Origin: Watersipora subatra
Lineage: Eukaryota > Bryozoa > Gymnolaemata > Cheilostomatida > Watersiporidae
NCBI RefSeq assembly: GCF_963576615.1
Contig: NC_088715.1
Location: 24,580,499 to 24,644,498 of the forward strand
DNA length: 64,000 nucleotides
Reading direction: 5' to 3'
A program made the translations under genes and the position numbers. Within the stretch, counting starts at the first letter, position 1. Each line of letters starts with the position of its first letter. The notes below the pieces were generated by a model. That model saw only the letters and a list, made by a program, of their open reading frames with translations, ran no database searches and had not been told where the DNA came from. Positions 21,386 through 33,038 of the stretch are shown here, in pieces.

Positions 21386-21846
21386 ATTGCTAGAGCCAGT
21401 GCCGGGCTAAAGAATAAAGCTGATGTTGAGGTGACAGACTCCATGACCAAGCCGACTCTCAACTCAGTAAATTACATAGACCCTGGTAAGACTTTCAGTT
21501 GATTTAGAGTCAGTTACCAAGTCAGCCCTGCAGGTGAGGGACGGAACCAAATCAAAGTTATTAGATATATAAGACGGTGCAGAAGTGAATGAATGCAGAG
21601 CATAAGAAAATCTCACAATATGCAGTTACTTATATGTTTATTGCATATTTGATTGTCCCCCCTCATATATTTAATGCAAAATATATACTCATTTATTTGG
21701 CATTTAAGGGGTCTGGCTATTGGGCAGCATGTAACGAAACTCAGTCAATTCCTTTACAATAGCTTGTTGAGGGGTTAAGCGTAACACGCAGTATAAAAAA
21801 CATTTTGCTTGAAATTTTATTCTTGCTTGCTGAATCTTGCTTTTAG

Positions 21847-22046
21847 CTTAGAACATAACAGCACCAATACTAGTTACAGACACAACGAGGTCATGAACTC
21901 AGTCTATGTTTTAGATTTAGGAGAGGGTTTGGAATTAATTGATGTTAAAAAGATGTTAGAAGAAAAACTGCTCTATACTCTGGCAAGATATGAAAGTAAC
22001 CTCAACTGCTCAGTGAAACGGCACCTGTGCATTAAGAACCGGCCAG
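21847..22046 (+). CDS. Glycosyltransferase-like gene, exon F
   Basis: Acceptor TTGCTTTTAG and donor CGGCCAG/GTAAGA bound a 200-base exon ending in phase 1. It encodes LEHNSTNTSYRHNEVMNSVY, then VLDLGEGLELIDVKKML and LYTLARYESNLNCSVKRHL. The run 'YxL.LGEG.ELIDV....L....YTLARYE....C' fits the segment after the NADI strand in the family proposed for exons B-D. Exon G continues in matching phase to give NRPGSHDTHMF. This pairing is the best evidence that the locus is a real gene. Confidence 0.6.
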
Positions 22047-22860
22047 GTAAGAAAACTGAATAATTCTTTACCAAGTATAGTTTGTAGATAGCACTAATGC
22101 AGTTTAGTTTTGGTATTGAAACTAAAAGCCACAAATTGTTTAAGTTGTCAGGAGATGCTATAATTTATGTTAGTTTAAATAAAGGCCAGTGAGGTGATTA
22201 CCTATATTTGCTGGCCATAACAGTGTATGTATAACTGTCTATTGTAATTTCACTTTACTTTGCTGACTCTACCTCTAAATTCAAAGAAACAATGCTGTAT
22301 GTTTCTAATTTAGCATATATATTTGATATATCTGAACACTGGATAGATCAGGTATATATTCTATCTACTATTTATTATTAGACATGAAAGTCTATATAAA
22401 CTTGGCTATTTCGGCAGCTTAGCAGATATAGCCGATCGAAATAGCTTTTCTTTGCAGATTACCTACAAAGTTAATGAATGTAATGGAATACTAGAAATAA
22501 TTATCTTGGATCACTGATATATATTTTTAAATTTTTTTTATCAAGTTTTATATTAATTACTATTTTCTTGCGTACGTTATTGTGCCAGACAGAGGCATAT
22601 TTTGCTACTCAGTAAGCTCACTATCTTGCTACTGCTCAAACTGAGTAGCTATGCAGTAAGCACTCCAATCCAATTAAGAACAAGCAAATAAGCTTTTCAG
22701 TGTGGGCAGTTCTGCAGATTGCTCTCAGCCTTGAGTGATGGGGTTGCCTCTTAACACTAGCCATGAGTATCCACCGGCAAAATTTTCATAGGGACTTGAT
22801 TGTTTTTGTTCATTTTTGTACTCCGACTATAGAGAGTGTTTTATATGACTTTTATGAGAA
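22047..22860. other. Intron F-G, first part
   Basis: A+T-rich intron sequence with no recognised insert before the long AT microsatellite. Confidence 0.4.
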
Positions 22861-22861
22861 T

Positions 22862-23203
22862 CATTTATATATATTATATAATATACATATATAATAATAT
22901 TATGTAATATATAATATAATATTACATAATATATATATTTTTTATATATATTATATATATAAATATGTATATTATGTGGGTATTAATATGTATATTATAT
23001 ATTTATATATATACATAATATATAGATTATATATATACTATATTTATTTATCATATATATTATTATATATAATTACGTATATATATTATACATTATATAT
23101 TTATAAATATAATACATATTTATAAATATTTTGTTTATATATTATATACACAATTATATATAGATATATAATAATACATATAATATATATGTATATTATT
23201 ATA

Positions 23204-23234
<31 letters not shown>

Positions 23235-23243
23235 TATATTACT
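22862..23243. repeat. Long AT-rich low-complexity tract
   Basis: About 380 bases composed almost only of A and T (TATATA, ATATAATA). It lies within intron F-G. Confidence 0.9.
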
Positions 23244-23481
23244 ACCTGATGCATTAATTCAGCGACAAAGATTATAATTTGTTTAATAGTAAGCCTCGCT
23301 ACATTGCAAACTGTTATCTGAACTTGTTGGTAACTTCTGTGACAATTGCCATTAACATGTTTAACTCGCTGCAAACTCTTCACCTAGATGACTTTATCTA
23401 GCCACTGCTACATGATAAATGGTCTAGAAGAAAATCAGTTTTAAGAAAGTTCTATTAATCATTTGTCTGTGTTGTTCCTAG

Positions 23482-23580
23482 GATCACACGATACTCATAT
23501 GTTTGTCCTCAAAGAGCCACTAGATGAGTGGCTGTTGAAGAGACTCCGCTACCCAACAAATAGGAGTCAGGCAGAAGCTG
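23482..23580 (+). CDS. Glycosyltransferase-like gene, exon G
   Basis: Acceptor TTGTTCCTAG and donor GAAGCTG/GTGAGA; 99 bases, phase 1 to phase 1. It encodes SHDTHMFVLKEPLDEWLLKR, then LRYPTNRSQAEAG. The motif GSHD-x-x-x-F-x-x-x-x-PL, directly after an ARYE...C segment, is the most family-specific feature of the gene. Phase agrees with exons F and H. Confidence 0.6.
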
Positions 23581-24094
23581 GTGAGATTATGTAATGCATC
23601 ACTGTAGTTCTTATATGCATTATTTCTCTTTTACTGCATATACACCGAAGTAAACACTATAATGCGTAAATGAATACACTTTAGAGCTTGGTGTGTACAT
23701 TACTTGTATGTAAGGAGAATAAGGTGTCTAACTCTTATGTCAGTATAACTTGCAAGCTAACATTTACCGTTCTATTCATACTAAAGACGCCAGAGAATCC
23801 TTGCATTATGTCTTTGTTTATGATTCTGGTCTAAAAATAGTTTTGTTGAATTAATTCATTTGCTTTATGTGCTGTGTACTTTGCTCATGTCATGCTTAGA
23901 TGTTTCTGAGCAGTCTTAGTCTAGTATGAAACTCTTTTTAGTGAGAGTCTTTACCTAGCTACTCTTACATCATTTACCTGCTTTTAAAACTATATCATAT
24001 ATTAAATAATCTCTGCTGCAAGTGTACACCATAATGTTTTGTGCAACATTGAAAAGTGGGTTAAAACATTATGTCTAACCAATATTTTTAACAG

Positions 24095-24135
24095 GAAAAG
24101 TGCCCAAGATTAACATCGCTAGACAGGTTAGCTAG
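24095..24135 (+). CDS. Glycosyltransferase-like gene, possible last exon H
   Basis: After the acceptor TATTTTTAACAG the phase-matched frame reads GKVPKINIARQVS and a TAG at 24133-24135. An AATAAA follows at about 24184. A donor-like GTTAGC overlaps the end, so it may instead be internal. If H is terminal, the protein is shorter than I would expect for the family, and the 3' end of the gene may have been lost where the repeated unit begins near 24.9 kb. Confidence 0.4.
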
Positions 24136-24189
24136 CCATCACATAGCTATTTATGTTAAGGAATACAAGATATAAAAGCTTATAATAAA

Positions 24190-24945
24190 ATAAAAAGTAC
24201 TAATAATTCTAATGATAGTTTAAATTTTATTTTACTCCAAAAACTGTGTACAACTGCATGAAGAAACAGAACTAAACACAACTTTACAGACCAAACTAGT
24301 GGCCAGAATATTATCAACACTATCAAGCACTGACTGGAAAGAATTGAAGACTTTGAATAGTTGATACTAAAGCAGCGTGTGACAGTCTTGAATCTTGACT
24401 TTGCCACTACTGCTCCTTCCTTTTCTTTGCTTACTTCAATAGAGTTATCGGGTACTGCAATATCTCAAAACATTACTGGATCATACCCCCTCTTTGCACA
24501 CCTGTTGTGCAAAGTATTTAACAGACATACACTAAAACCCAGCTATACTCTTCCATGTCTAACGTGAAATAGTATGTAGACTTTCCCAACACACACTTAG
24601 TAAACAACTAGCAAAACACAACTACCAGCAAAAACTGCAATGGTAAAGACAAGAATGCAATTGTAGACCAACTGAACCAAAACTGCCTCACCGCTCGCAT
24701 AGTATACAAGGCCATAGAAACTAGAGAAAACACAGGGCCCGAGAGCATTTACATCGGACGCGGTGTTACGGTGTTAAAGTGTCGAACAGTGTTGCATAGG
24801 ACTATATACCACCAACTTCAACAAAACAACACAAAACACCGCAAAAACATGTGGAGGCTTCAAGCTAACAAAAATACAAGCCCTAAAATTAAATGAAAAA
24901 TTATGAAGAAAGTTGAACCTATGCAGTTGCCAAATGTGCCATCTT
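24190..24945. other. Spacer between the glycosyltransferase-like gene and the repeat cluster
   Basis: No gene or transposon could be supported. Frames on both strands are short and of low complexity. Confidence 0.4.
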
Positions 24946-24959
24946 TGTTTCACTGAAAA

Positions 24960-25145
24960 ATGTGACATTTGTTTATGTCCATGTACAAGCACGTGTACTG
25001 TAAATTTCTACGTCCATAATAACTTTCATGAATTGAAACTATACATTGAATAGTATAATATGTTCATTTTACTCTGTACTAGTGTTACTAAAATTATTAA
25101 CTAGGGTTTATTAATAATAATATGATTTTATGACTTTTATACTAG
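24960..25145. repeat. Remnant of intron 2 of the membrane-protein family, minisatellite lost
   Basis: GTTTATGTCCATGTACAAGC and the following ACTGTAAATTTCTA...AACTTTCATGA match the sequence that follows the hexamer minisatellite in the other copies. Only one or two hexamers remain. Confidence 0.7.
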
Positions 25146-25471
25146 GTTACTATTGTATTACATCTGACTGTTCTGGTGACAATATAGTCTTTATAGAAGA
25201 CGACAATTCCGAGGAACAAAATGGTATAAGTAGTAAGATGCTGCTTGACAAAGATATAACCTCTGGACATCAACTAGGAAGAGTTAATACAACTGAGCAT
25301 CTTAATGACCAGGAAGTTGACTTTAACGGTGTAACAATTAACACTATTGAAAACAGTGCTGCCAGCTTCAATCATATCACTGACCCAGGTTTTATTGATA
25401 TTTCAACTGCTAATTTCTGGACTAGAATAACTGGAATTCCGTTATCTACTTCTTGTTGTGGTTCCAAATAA
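25146..25471 (+). CDS. Orphan exon 3 of the membrane-protein family (copy e)
   Basis: Acceptor ATACTAG, then an open frame to TAA at 25469-25471: GYYCITSDCSGDNIVFIEDD, KMLLDKDITSGHQLGR, SAASFNHITDPG and a tail GIPLSTSCCGSK. Unlike the sister copies, the basic stretch KKPKSNKR is replaced by NFWTRIT. Exons 1 and 2 are absent; the sequence upstream belongs to the glycosyltransferase-like locus. The exon is open but orphaned, and more diverged than the others. Confidence 0.6.
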
Positions 25472-26704
25472 AGTTACTACTATTTCACTTTTAATTTAAA
25501 TAATATATATTTATTTCTTTATTAATCACTTTTCTATTCATAACTAACATCTGCTATAGACATGTAGTTATCTCTCTTGACTTGGTAAAATGTGTAACTA
25601 GCAAGAGTTATTGTTGCTGCTGACAGCACTGCTGCTGCATCCTTGAAAACAAACATCACCAGCTCTGAATCATGCTCATCATTACTTGTCAAGTTTTAGG
25701 TTTACAAAATTGTGACAGCTTTTCATAGCTGTTTTTTATTATATTTATAAGGTATACCTGATATAAGTTAGTAATAAGTACTGATTTACAACCAGCAAAG
25801 CTTTCTAAACTATCAGCATTTCTGTTATTCAAATGACGATTAGTAGTTATATATATGTTTGATGGAAAAAACATCGCAGAAAGTGACTAATTAGAAAAAA
25901 TGCAGCGGTAAAGCCTAGTCAAAATATTTCAAAGGTGTATTAAAAAAAGAATACAACCACAAGTTAAAATAATTTTTAATATTACTATGCAAAAAATACA
26001 GCTGAATTTTAAAGTTTCAACTGAAATATTAAACTGAAAATATTATAAAAGATGCATCATAGTTATGTCATTGGAGTTGACAACTCTCGCAGGTGCTACT
26101 TAGTGTACCATGGCACAGCACCTGCAATGTTTTTTGAAAACATAAATGGAACAAACGGTATCAGCAAATGGAGGGAAATAACTACATTACTCCATGAGCC
26201 AAATTTTATCAAAAAAACCATAATTACAAACACGTGTTTCATAAGGTGAGCAACAATGAGTTAAGGTCAGAAAAAGGTGAGGACAGCAAATTACCTTCAT
26301 AAATAGTATTGTTTTATCTAAAGCTGGAGAGTGAATTCAACAACTGTTACAGCTGTAACAACTGTTACAGGGATTGGGAAGCAGTCTTTTTAAACTGACT
26401 CAAAAAGAATTGTGTTAAAAAATGGTTTTCATCACATTGTTGGCAAGAATATATTTTCCCCCAAAGCAGTTCAAATTACACAAAACAATAAAAGATGATA
26501 AAATGGCATGATTCCTAAGATAGTTATTATGATATATAATACTGAGATAAAATGAAATCAAACTGGACAAGAGCGTAACAACTGTTTGCTAAATATCACT
26601 ATCTGACTTCACCAAGATACCATCACCACTAGCTATAGAAATAATAACAGTGTCCCAGCCCAAGAGTATAATCCAAGTCTATAGTGATATGTTATTCCTC
26701 TTTC
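25472..26704. other. Unit spacer (copy e)
   Basis: Shares the spacer repeated after each family gene: CATGTAGTTATCTCTCTTGA, then GCAAGAGTTATTGTTGCTGC, and the segment around 26050-26250 seen again near 32240, 43360, 55600 and 63780. Short minus-strand frames in this segment recur between copies but carry no recognised domain. Confidence 0.5.
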
Positions 26705-26887
26705 TCACAGCGAGTACAGAAACTTTTTTAGTTGTTCATGCCAAAAGTGGAGGTTGTCAAGATAATAGGCGTGTCCAGTTTTAAGAACTACCTTGAGCTG
26801 AAGACTGCTGGGTAATTTCATGATCACTCTTTGACTTGCATCTCCAATAACCTGGTCTTGCTCTCCTTGGATCACTATAGCCTTCAA
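26705..26887 (-). pseudogene. ABHD14-like alpha/beta hydrolase, terminal exon only (copy 1)
   Basis: On the minus strand an acceptor CTCTAG precedes 60 codons and TGA: LKAIVIQGEQDQVIGDASQR, ...LKTGHAYYLDN, FWHEQLKKFLYSL. ABHD14/CIB proteins end with V-x-G-x-x-D...GAGH-x-CYLDKP-x-x-WH...FL-x-x-L, carrying the catalytic Asp and His; both are present (QGEQD and KTGH). CY is AY here. No upstream exon with the GxSxG nucleophile elbow was found in the window, so it is treated as an orphan exon. Confidence 0.6.
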
Positions 26888-27919
26888 CTAGAGCGCATGT
26901 ACTAGTGAAGACCAGTGAAAACAATATTTGTTTAAAATTTTGTTGTTCACCTGTAAACAGAAAGTAACAAGTCGTTTACACCAATAACTCTGATTTTACA
27001 ACTTTCTTCTTTCTGGGATGACAAAATGTTGATATTGAACTTTGTTAAAAGATTAACATAAAAAGGGCAAGTAAAATGTGTGGTAACTGCTGCAAGTACA
27101 TTTATATTACACACATAGTGAACTCATGTCATCTACCAGCATGTACAATAATAAATCTACCATTTTCATGGTGTTTGGCTGTCTTATGGTCTGTGTAAAC
27201 ACAATGCGCTTACTTTTTTTAATCGTGTCAAAACCTCACTCATATGCTCTGTTAAGTTGCCTTCCGATAAGTTGACAAAGATATTTGGTTTCAAAACTGT
27301 GTTTGGTTTTTAGCAACAAGCAGTTTCTTAACCATGAAAAAAAACTCAAGAACGCACATTTTCATTCCTTAAGGATGTGATTGCATCAAACTTTAGTTGA
27401 TTTTAACAAAAAGTATCAATTTTTTTATCAGTCGATGTGTTGTTTGTTGTTTTAGGCGATCTCATGGTCAAGATATTTAAAGATTAAGATCGACAAATCT
27501 TTACATCGGTAAAAACGCTCAGTAGAAAAGGATGTGCCCAGACTTGCCCAAAATGACGTATATAGTGAAACAGTCTGTGTCTATCTTTCGGATTCACATT
27601 GGCTATTGCGATAAAGGTCTATTCCTAACCGGCTCTATTCGTATATATATTGTTTTGTATTTTCTCAGAAGAGCTAAGATAAAATTTTTAATCTAGCTAC
27701 AAACACATTATTATAAATGTATCAAATGCCTCAAATAAAGATAGTTAGAAAGTTGTCATATTAGTTTCCTCTAAATGCTGTGTAAACATTTGAGTACCTA
27801 CAATTCCGCCAGTATACATCAGGTTGAGCATCAGGTTGTCATGTTCGAGTTGTTATTTTAATAATAATAATACGCTTCATCATGCATTGATTTATATCGT
27901 ATAATATCTTACTTTTTAG
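26888..27919. other. Unit spacer; junction sequence shared with the LINE 3' border
   Basis: From 27516 (CTCAGTAGAAAAGGATGTGC) the sequence matches the one resuming after the LINE at 39173. This shows the two regions are copies of the same unit. Confidence 0.5.
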
Positions 27920-27982
27920 CCTGGCGAAGTTACAGTTCTTGATTTACCAGTAAAAAATGTACAAGTAAGCATTGGTAGCAAG
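27920..27982 (+). CDS. Isolated candidate exon
   Basis: Acceptor TTACTTTTTAG, 63 bases in phase 0, donor GCAAG/GTAAGT. It encodes PGEVTVLDLPVKNVQVSIG, then SK. Both splice sites are strong, but no neighbour exon was identified. The flanks are direct repeats (27831-27907 and 28084-28160), and the sister units lack the segment. Could be chance. Confidence 0.25.
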
Positions 27983-28688
27983 GTAAGTTAGAATAATTTT
28001 ACTGGTGTTCTTGCGATTTACGTGTATTTAGTAAAATTCGAAATTGCTATAGCTCATTCAAATATAACATTATAACATTAGCAGAGCATCAGTTTGTCAT
28101 GTTTGAGTTGTTATTTTATTTATAATGCAGTTCATCATGCATTGCTTTATATCGTATTATACTATATCATATTACATACATGTATGATGAGAAGTATTTC
28201 GTTAAAGAGAGAAAGTCAGTACAGAAGAACCGGTCGTATATAAACGAGGTTAATATATCATTGCTGAGTAGGCTATTCTCTATGGTAGAAAATTCAGTGA
28301 ACTTGTCATAGATCTAAAAAAGCCAGAGTTTTGAAACGACGACAGTTGTCAACATGTGCTTACAGGTGTAATTAGCTATTTTAGTCACTGACCAATGACG
28401 TACATTCTTTCTTTGTGTAGTGTTAAGGCAAAAAATTTACTAAAAAGTTTACTCTGAACCACTTTACTTCCGTTCTTTTAAACAAATAATAAGTTAGTGT
28501 AAGTCAGTCTATATGACTTGAAGTACTCTAGGATACCTTATCTAAATTAGAATAACCTCTTTCCCGATTTTAAAACTCTTAATGCTTAGGTAAACATTAC
28601 ATTGTTTAGTAGTACATAGTAAGATATATCACTAGCTACAACACACACAGAGGGAGTGCATGAATTCAAATTTTTCAATAATCAACGA
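27983..28688. other. Upstream region of membrane-protein copy a
   Basis: Contains the second copy of the direct repeat and sequence conserved upstream of exon 1 in copies b and d (AAAGAGAGAAAGTCAGTACA; CTAGCTACAACACACACAGA). This is probably promoter or 5' UTR sequence. Confidence 0.5.
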
Positions 28689-28696
28689 TGACGTAA
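28689..28696 (+). promoter_or_regulatory. CRE-like TGACGTAA, copy a
   Basis: Conserved 53-55 bases before the ATG in three gene copies (also 40021-40028 and 60139-60146). Function is inferred only from motif and conservation. Confidence 0.3.
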
Positions 28697-28750
28697 TGAC
28701 TTTGTGCCAACAATCAAACTCACTCGAGATTTTAGCATACGACAAGCGAG

Positions 28751-31464
28751 ATGTGTTCGTTTAAAGCTCTGACACATATTCTTTTCTGCCTTTTTCTTTT
28801 CACATTATTCATGCCTATCTCTATCATTACTATGGTGGCCAGTGTGACTGAGCAACTTATTTTACTCGGAATCGTCTGCTCTCCCATACTATTCCTGCTG
28901 AGGTGAGTAGAGCGTTACTAGGGCTTATGCTGGTTGACTTTGTTAGTAAATATTTTGATATAGCGCAAGTTTTTAGACAAGAATGTAGATTATAATTGTC
29001 CAACTGCAGTACTGTGGGTACCTTATAGGACCTGAGGCTAATATTTCCTTTTTGCAAAAAACATGTGCAAAAACAATAAGTACACAACCTAATATTCCCA
29101 TCCGCGCAAAGAGCAAAACAGAATATTCTAGAATACCAAACACTTCTGTAACAGCTCTGATATAATACTGTATAATGTTTTATAAATCTATCATTCACTA
29201 CATTGTTGATGCCATCAAACAGGAAGTTTATATTAAGGTATAATTATCTGATTAAATATATCAGCAGTTTAAGGGTAACATTAGCTATGTCCAATTTGAT
29301 GAAATATTGAAATTGACCATAAGTGTGCTTGTGATGGGTTATTTACAGATTTACTTATACTGCTTGTTAGTTGGTTAGTTTATAAGTTTAGATGGTTTTA
29401 AACTTACTGAATATGTAACTGCAACTTTACTGACATATAAGAAAATATCTGCCTACATATTGGTACCCAGCATAGCCGAAGCTTTTCTATGAAATCATTT
29501 TCGTGATGTCGTATCAAAAGGTCATCATGCTCTAAAATATTAGTTATATCTGTTATATGAGAGTAAGTGCTAACTTTTCAGTTGAGAAACTAGTAGTTCA
29601 TTCGTCAAGTAACAACGAAATGATAACTTTTAAATAAATTATAAATGGGACATTGCCAAAACAAAGAGGAGACAACATCCTTTTTTCTTCCAAAGCTAAA
29701 ATAGCTTGCATAGTTGTGACAATGACCAATTATTTTTTATGTCATTTGGGTACTGTAACAGTTATGATCAGGAAAAGGAGATCTGAATTTTTAAAAGACA
29801 ACTCTGTTTGCATCAAATAGAGTATCCATCCCCTCCACAGACTATAAGATTTGTGCCTTCATTACCTACAATTCGAGAGGTGGACGATATTGAAGAGGTC
29901 AAGAAAACCATGCAATTTGAAAGGAGTGACAAGGCTAAGTGTAAAGGTGAGAGATATAAAATAAAGTTTAAAGCTATAAAATTGAGATTTAAATAGAGTA
30001 AATAAAAAGTCTTAGAAAGAAGCAAAGCCAAGTTTCCCAACGTTTTGTTTAAATCTGGGAGATTCTTCACCTAGAGTACTGCTAGAGTACAAGTTCTTTT
30101 ATAAAGCTCTAGTACTCTAACTTTTGTATCCATTGCATCTTAGCTTCTGTTGTCCATGTCTTTGTTTATGCCCCTTACCATGTCCACCTCCATGTCGACA
30201 TTCACATCTACGCTTATGTCTACTTCTCTATCTACGTTTAAATCTATTTCTACCAATACATCCACAGAAAGTTCTATGTCAATGTCTACATCTGTGTTTA
30301 TATCTATATCTTTCTCTGCAACTATGTCTGTGTCTATGTCCCTGTTCATATCCCCTTCCATCTTCACATCTATATCCATGTGTTCATTTATGTCCATATG
30401 CATGTTGACAACAAGGTTTACATCTACATCTATAGCTATGTCCATGTTCACATGTTCTTGTCAGTGTCCCTGTTCATATCACAGCCTCTGTCCGCATTCA
30501 TGGTTAACTCTACATCCACATCTATGTCAGCGTCTAGTTCTAGGTCTATCATGATATCAATGTCATTTTCCATGCCTACATCAATGTTTTTGATTATGCT
30601 TTTGTCCTTGTTCATGTCTGAGTCCATGTCTATTGTAATATCTACGTTTATGGATGTATAGGTATCCACATATGTTCCTACGTCTGAGTTTATGCCTGTG
30701 TCCTTGTTTAAGGCTATAACTAGTTTTATGTCTACGACAACATCTATTTCTAAATCCATGTCAATGCTTATGTGTATGTCTGTGCCTATGTTTGTGTCCA
30801 TGCGCACACTCAAATTCTCGTCGATATAAATGTCTATGTCCGCATCCATGTCTACACGTGCTTCCATATCCACATCATTGCCCATTCCCCGTGCTCATAT
30901 TGTGACCCATTCACACACCCATGGCCATGCCCTTGCCTATGCCTATGCCTATGTCCATGTACAAGCAAATGTACTGTAAATTTCTATGTAAATAATAACT
31001 TTCATGATTTGAAACTATACATTGAATAATCTATCTTCATCTTACTCTGTACTAGTGTTAGTAAAGTTATTAACCAGGGTTTATTAATAACAACATGATT
31101 TTATCACTATTATACTAAGTTAATATTACATTGCAGCTTCTTGTTCTGGTGACAATTTAGACTTTAATGAAGACAAAAACCCTGAGGAATGACATGGAAT
31201 GACTAGTAAGATGCTGCTTAGCAAAGAGATAACCTCTGGACATCAACTGAGGAGGGCCAAAACAACAGAGCAACTTAATGAGCAGGAAGCTGACTCTATC
31301 AATGTAACAGTTAACACTTTTGAAGACAGTGCTGCCAGTTTTAATCCCACCAATGATCTAAAAAGTGGCTTTTTTCAACCGCTAACTTGTCTGTGAGGCA
31401 GCCAAAATCGAATAAAAAACGCCGTGGATTTCCGTTATTTACTTCTTGTTTTGGTATCAAATAA
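28751..31464 (+). pseudogene. Orphan membrane-protein family, copy a (broken)
   Basis: Exon 1 is 28751-28902 (MCSFKALTHILFCLFLFTLF..., donor CTGAG/GTGAGT) and is intact. Exon 2, about 29773-29954, has lost the usual acceptor ATTTAG/GTACAG (here ATTTGGGTACTGTAACAG) and has TGA in place of the arginine codon after EKEI. Its end AAAG/GTGAGA is intact. Intron 2 holds the hexamer minisatellite at 30144-30968. Exon 3, 31137-31464, has TGA after NPEE and a frame change in the tail. The ABHD14-like exon follows on the other strand at 32856. This copy can no longer make the full protein. Confidence 0.7.
30144..30968. repeat. Hexamer minisatellite in intron 2, copy a
   Basis: Degenerate repeats of TCTATG, TCCATG and TTTATG (consensus ATGTCTATGTCC as a dimer). 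The unit lacks stops in several frames, producing Met-Ser, Leu-Cys and (minus strand) Asp-x-Asp open frames that I regard as artefacts. Confidence 0.9.
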
Positions 31465-32855
31465 TGTTAATGTTATTTCAGTTCTTGTTTCAATAATAAA
31501 TATTAGTTTCTTCAAGAATTACTTGTTAACCCATAACTAACAGCTGCTATAAAATTGAAGTTATCTCCCTTGGCTTGATAAAATGTGTAACTAGCAAGAG
31601 TTATTGTTGCTGCTGACAGCACTGCTGCTGCATCCTCAAAACACACATCATTAGTGATCATCAGCTGTTCTGAATCATGCTCTTGTTACTTGTCAAGTTT
31701 TAGGTTTGAAAAATCTTGAAAGAAGTTGCTAACTAATTTTTTCATACTTATAAGATATACCTGATATAAGCTAGTAATAAGTATTGGTTTAAAATTAGCA
31801 AAACTTTCTAAACTATCAACATTCTCGTACTATTCAAATGGTGAGCAGACAACTTCTTAGTTTCACTACATGAGTTCGCCTGAGGTCTAGCTTTTACAGC
31901 GAATCCGTTTTTCAGGATCAGCCATTGGTTGGTATTTTAACTTCACTTTCTCCCCCACCTACTTTCAGAGCATTTGCATAAATTTCATGAAACTGTCACC
32001 TTTTCTACAAGGATATATACGTTTGAAGGAGAAAACGTACCAGCCAAGAGGGGCTAATTAGGAACAACATAGCAGTAGAGCCTTGTCAAGCTAACATGCT
32101 TGAGAAATGTATTGAAGAGTAGAATACAACCAGCTAGAATAAGTGTTAATACTACAAGACAAAAAAGACAGCTTATTTTTAGTCATTTTAATTGTATTAT
32201 TAACTGGCAAATGTTATGAAAACCTGTATCATAACTAAACTCCTAGAGTTGACAACTAAAGCAAGTACTACTGAGTCTACCATGAGATTAGCACCTGTAA
32301 TGTGTGTCTGAACACACAAATGAAACAAATACTGCCAAAAAATGGAAGATAGTAACTACACCACTCAATGATTCAAGTTGCAACGAAAATGCCATAATTA
32401 CAAACACATGATTCATAAAACGAGACAAAATGAGTCAGCAAAAGGTGATGTCAGAAAAATACATCCATTAATATTAGTGTTCTATCTGAAGCTGGAGAGA
32501 AAATTCAACGACTTTCACAGCTGCAGGATTGGGAATAAGTCTTGTTAAACTGAGTCAAAAAGAATGGTGTTAAAAATGGTTTACATCACTTTGTTGGCAA
32601 AAATATGTTCTCCTCCGAAACAGTTCAAGTTACACAAAACAACAAAGGTTGATGAAATGGCATGATTCATAAGAGAGTTATGATATATGATGCTGAGATA
32701 AAATAAACTTTATCTAGACAGGGATGTAACAAATGTTTGCTGAATATCACTATCTGGCTTCACCAAGATACCATCACCACTAGCTATAGAAATAATGACA
32801 GCCTCCCAACCCAAGAGTATAATCCAAGTCTACAGTAATATGTTATTCCTCTTTC
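31465..32855. other. Unit spacer (copy a)
   Basis: AATAAA about 31497. Then the shared spacer, including GCAAGAGTTATTGTTGCTGC and the block near 31840-32060 (AGCAGACAACTTCTTAGTTT; AAGGATATATACGTTTGAAG) found also at 55200 and 63370. No recognised protein. Confidence 0.5.
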
Positions 32856-33038
32856 TCACAGCGAGTCCAAAAACTTCTTTAGTTGCTCATGCCAATAGTC
32901 TGGGTTGTCAAGATAGCAGGCGTGCCCAGCATTAGGAATTACACAGAGCTGAGGACTGCTGGGTAACTTCATAAGCACTCTTTGGCTCGCATCTCCGATA
33001 GCATGGTCCTTCTCTCCTTGGACAACCAGAGCCTTCAA
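32856..33038 (-). pseudogene. ABHD14-like terminal exon (copy 2, open)
   Basis: Minus-strand acceptor CTCTCTAG, then LKALVVQGEKDHAIGDASQR, MKLPSSPQLCVIPNAGHACY, LDNPDYWHEQLKKFLDSL and TGA. This is the best-preserved copy: the Asp of GEKD, the His of NAGHACYLDNP and the WH pair all match the ABHD14 C-terminal end. Upstream exons (nucleophile Ser) are not visible within the unit, so it is unlikely to encode an enzyme by itself. It could serve a longer gene only if exons lie in the 2.5 kb upstream that I failed to recognise. Confidence 0.65.

Noticed and set aside
30140-30885. Asp-rich minus-strand open frames (MDIDVDVDI-like) and Met-Ser or Leu-Cys plus-strand frames in the minisatellites
   Set aside because: The hexamer unit contains no stop in most frames, so long frames arise on both strands. 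They lie in an intron and have no conserved non-repetitive part.
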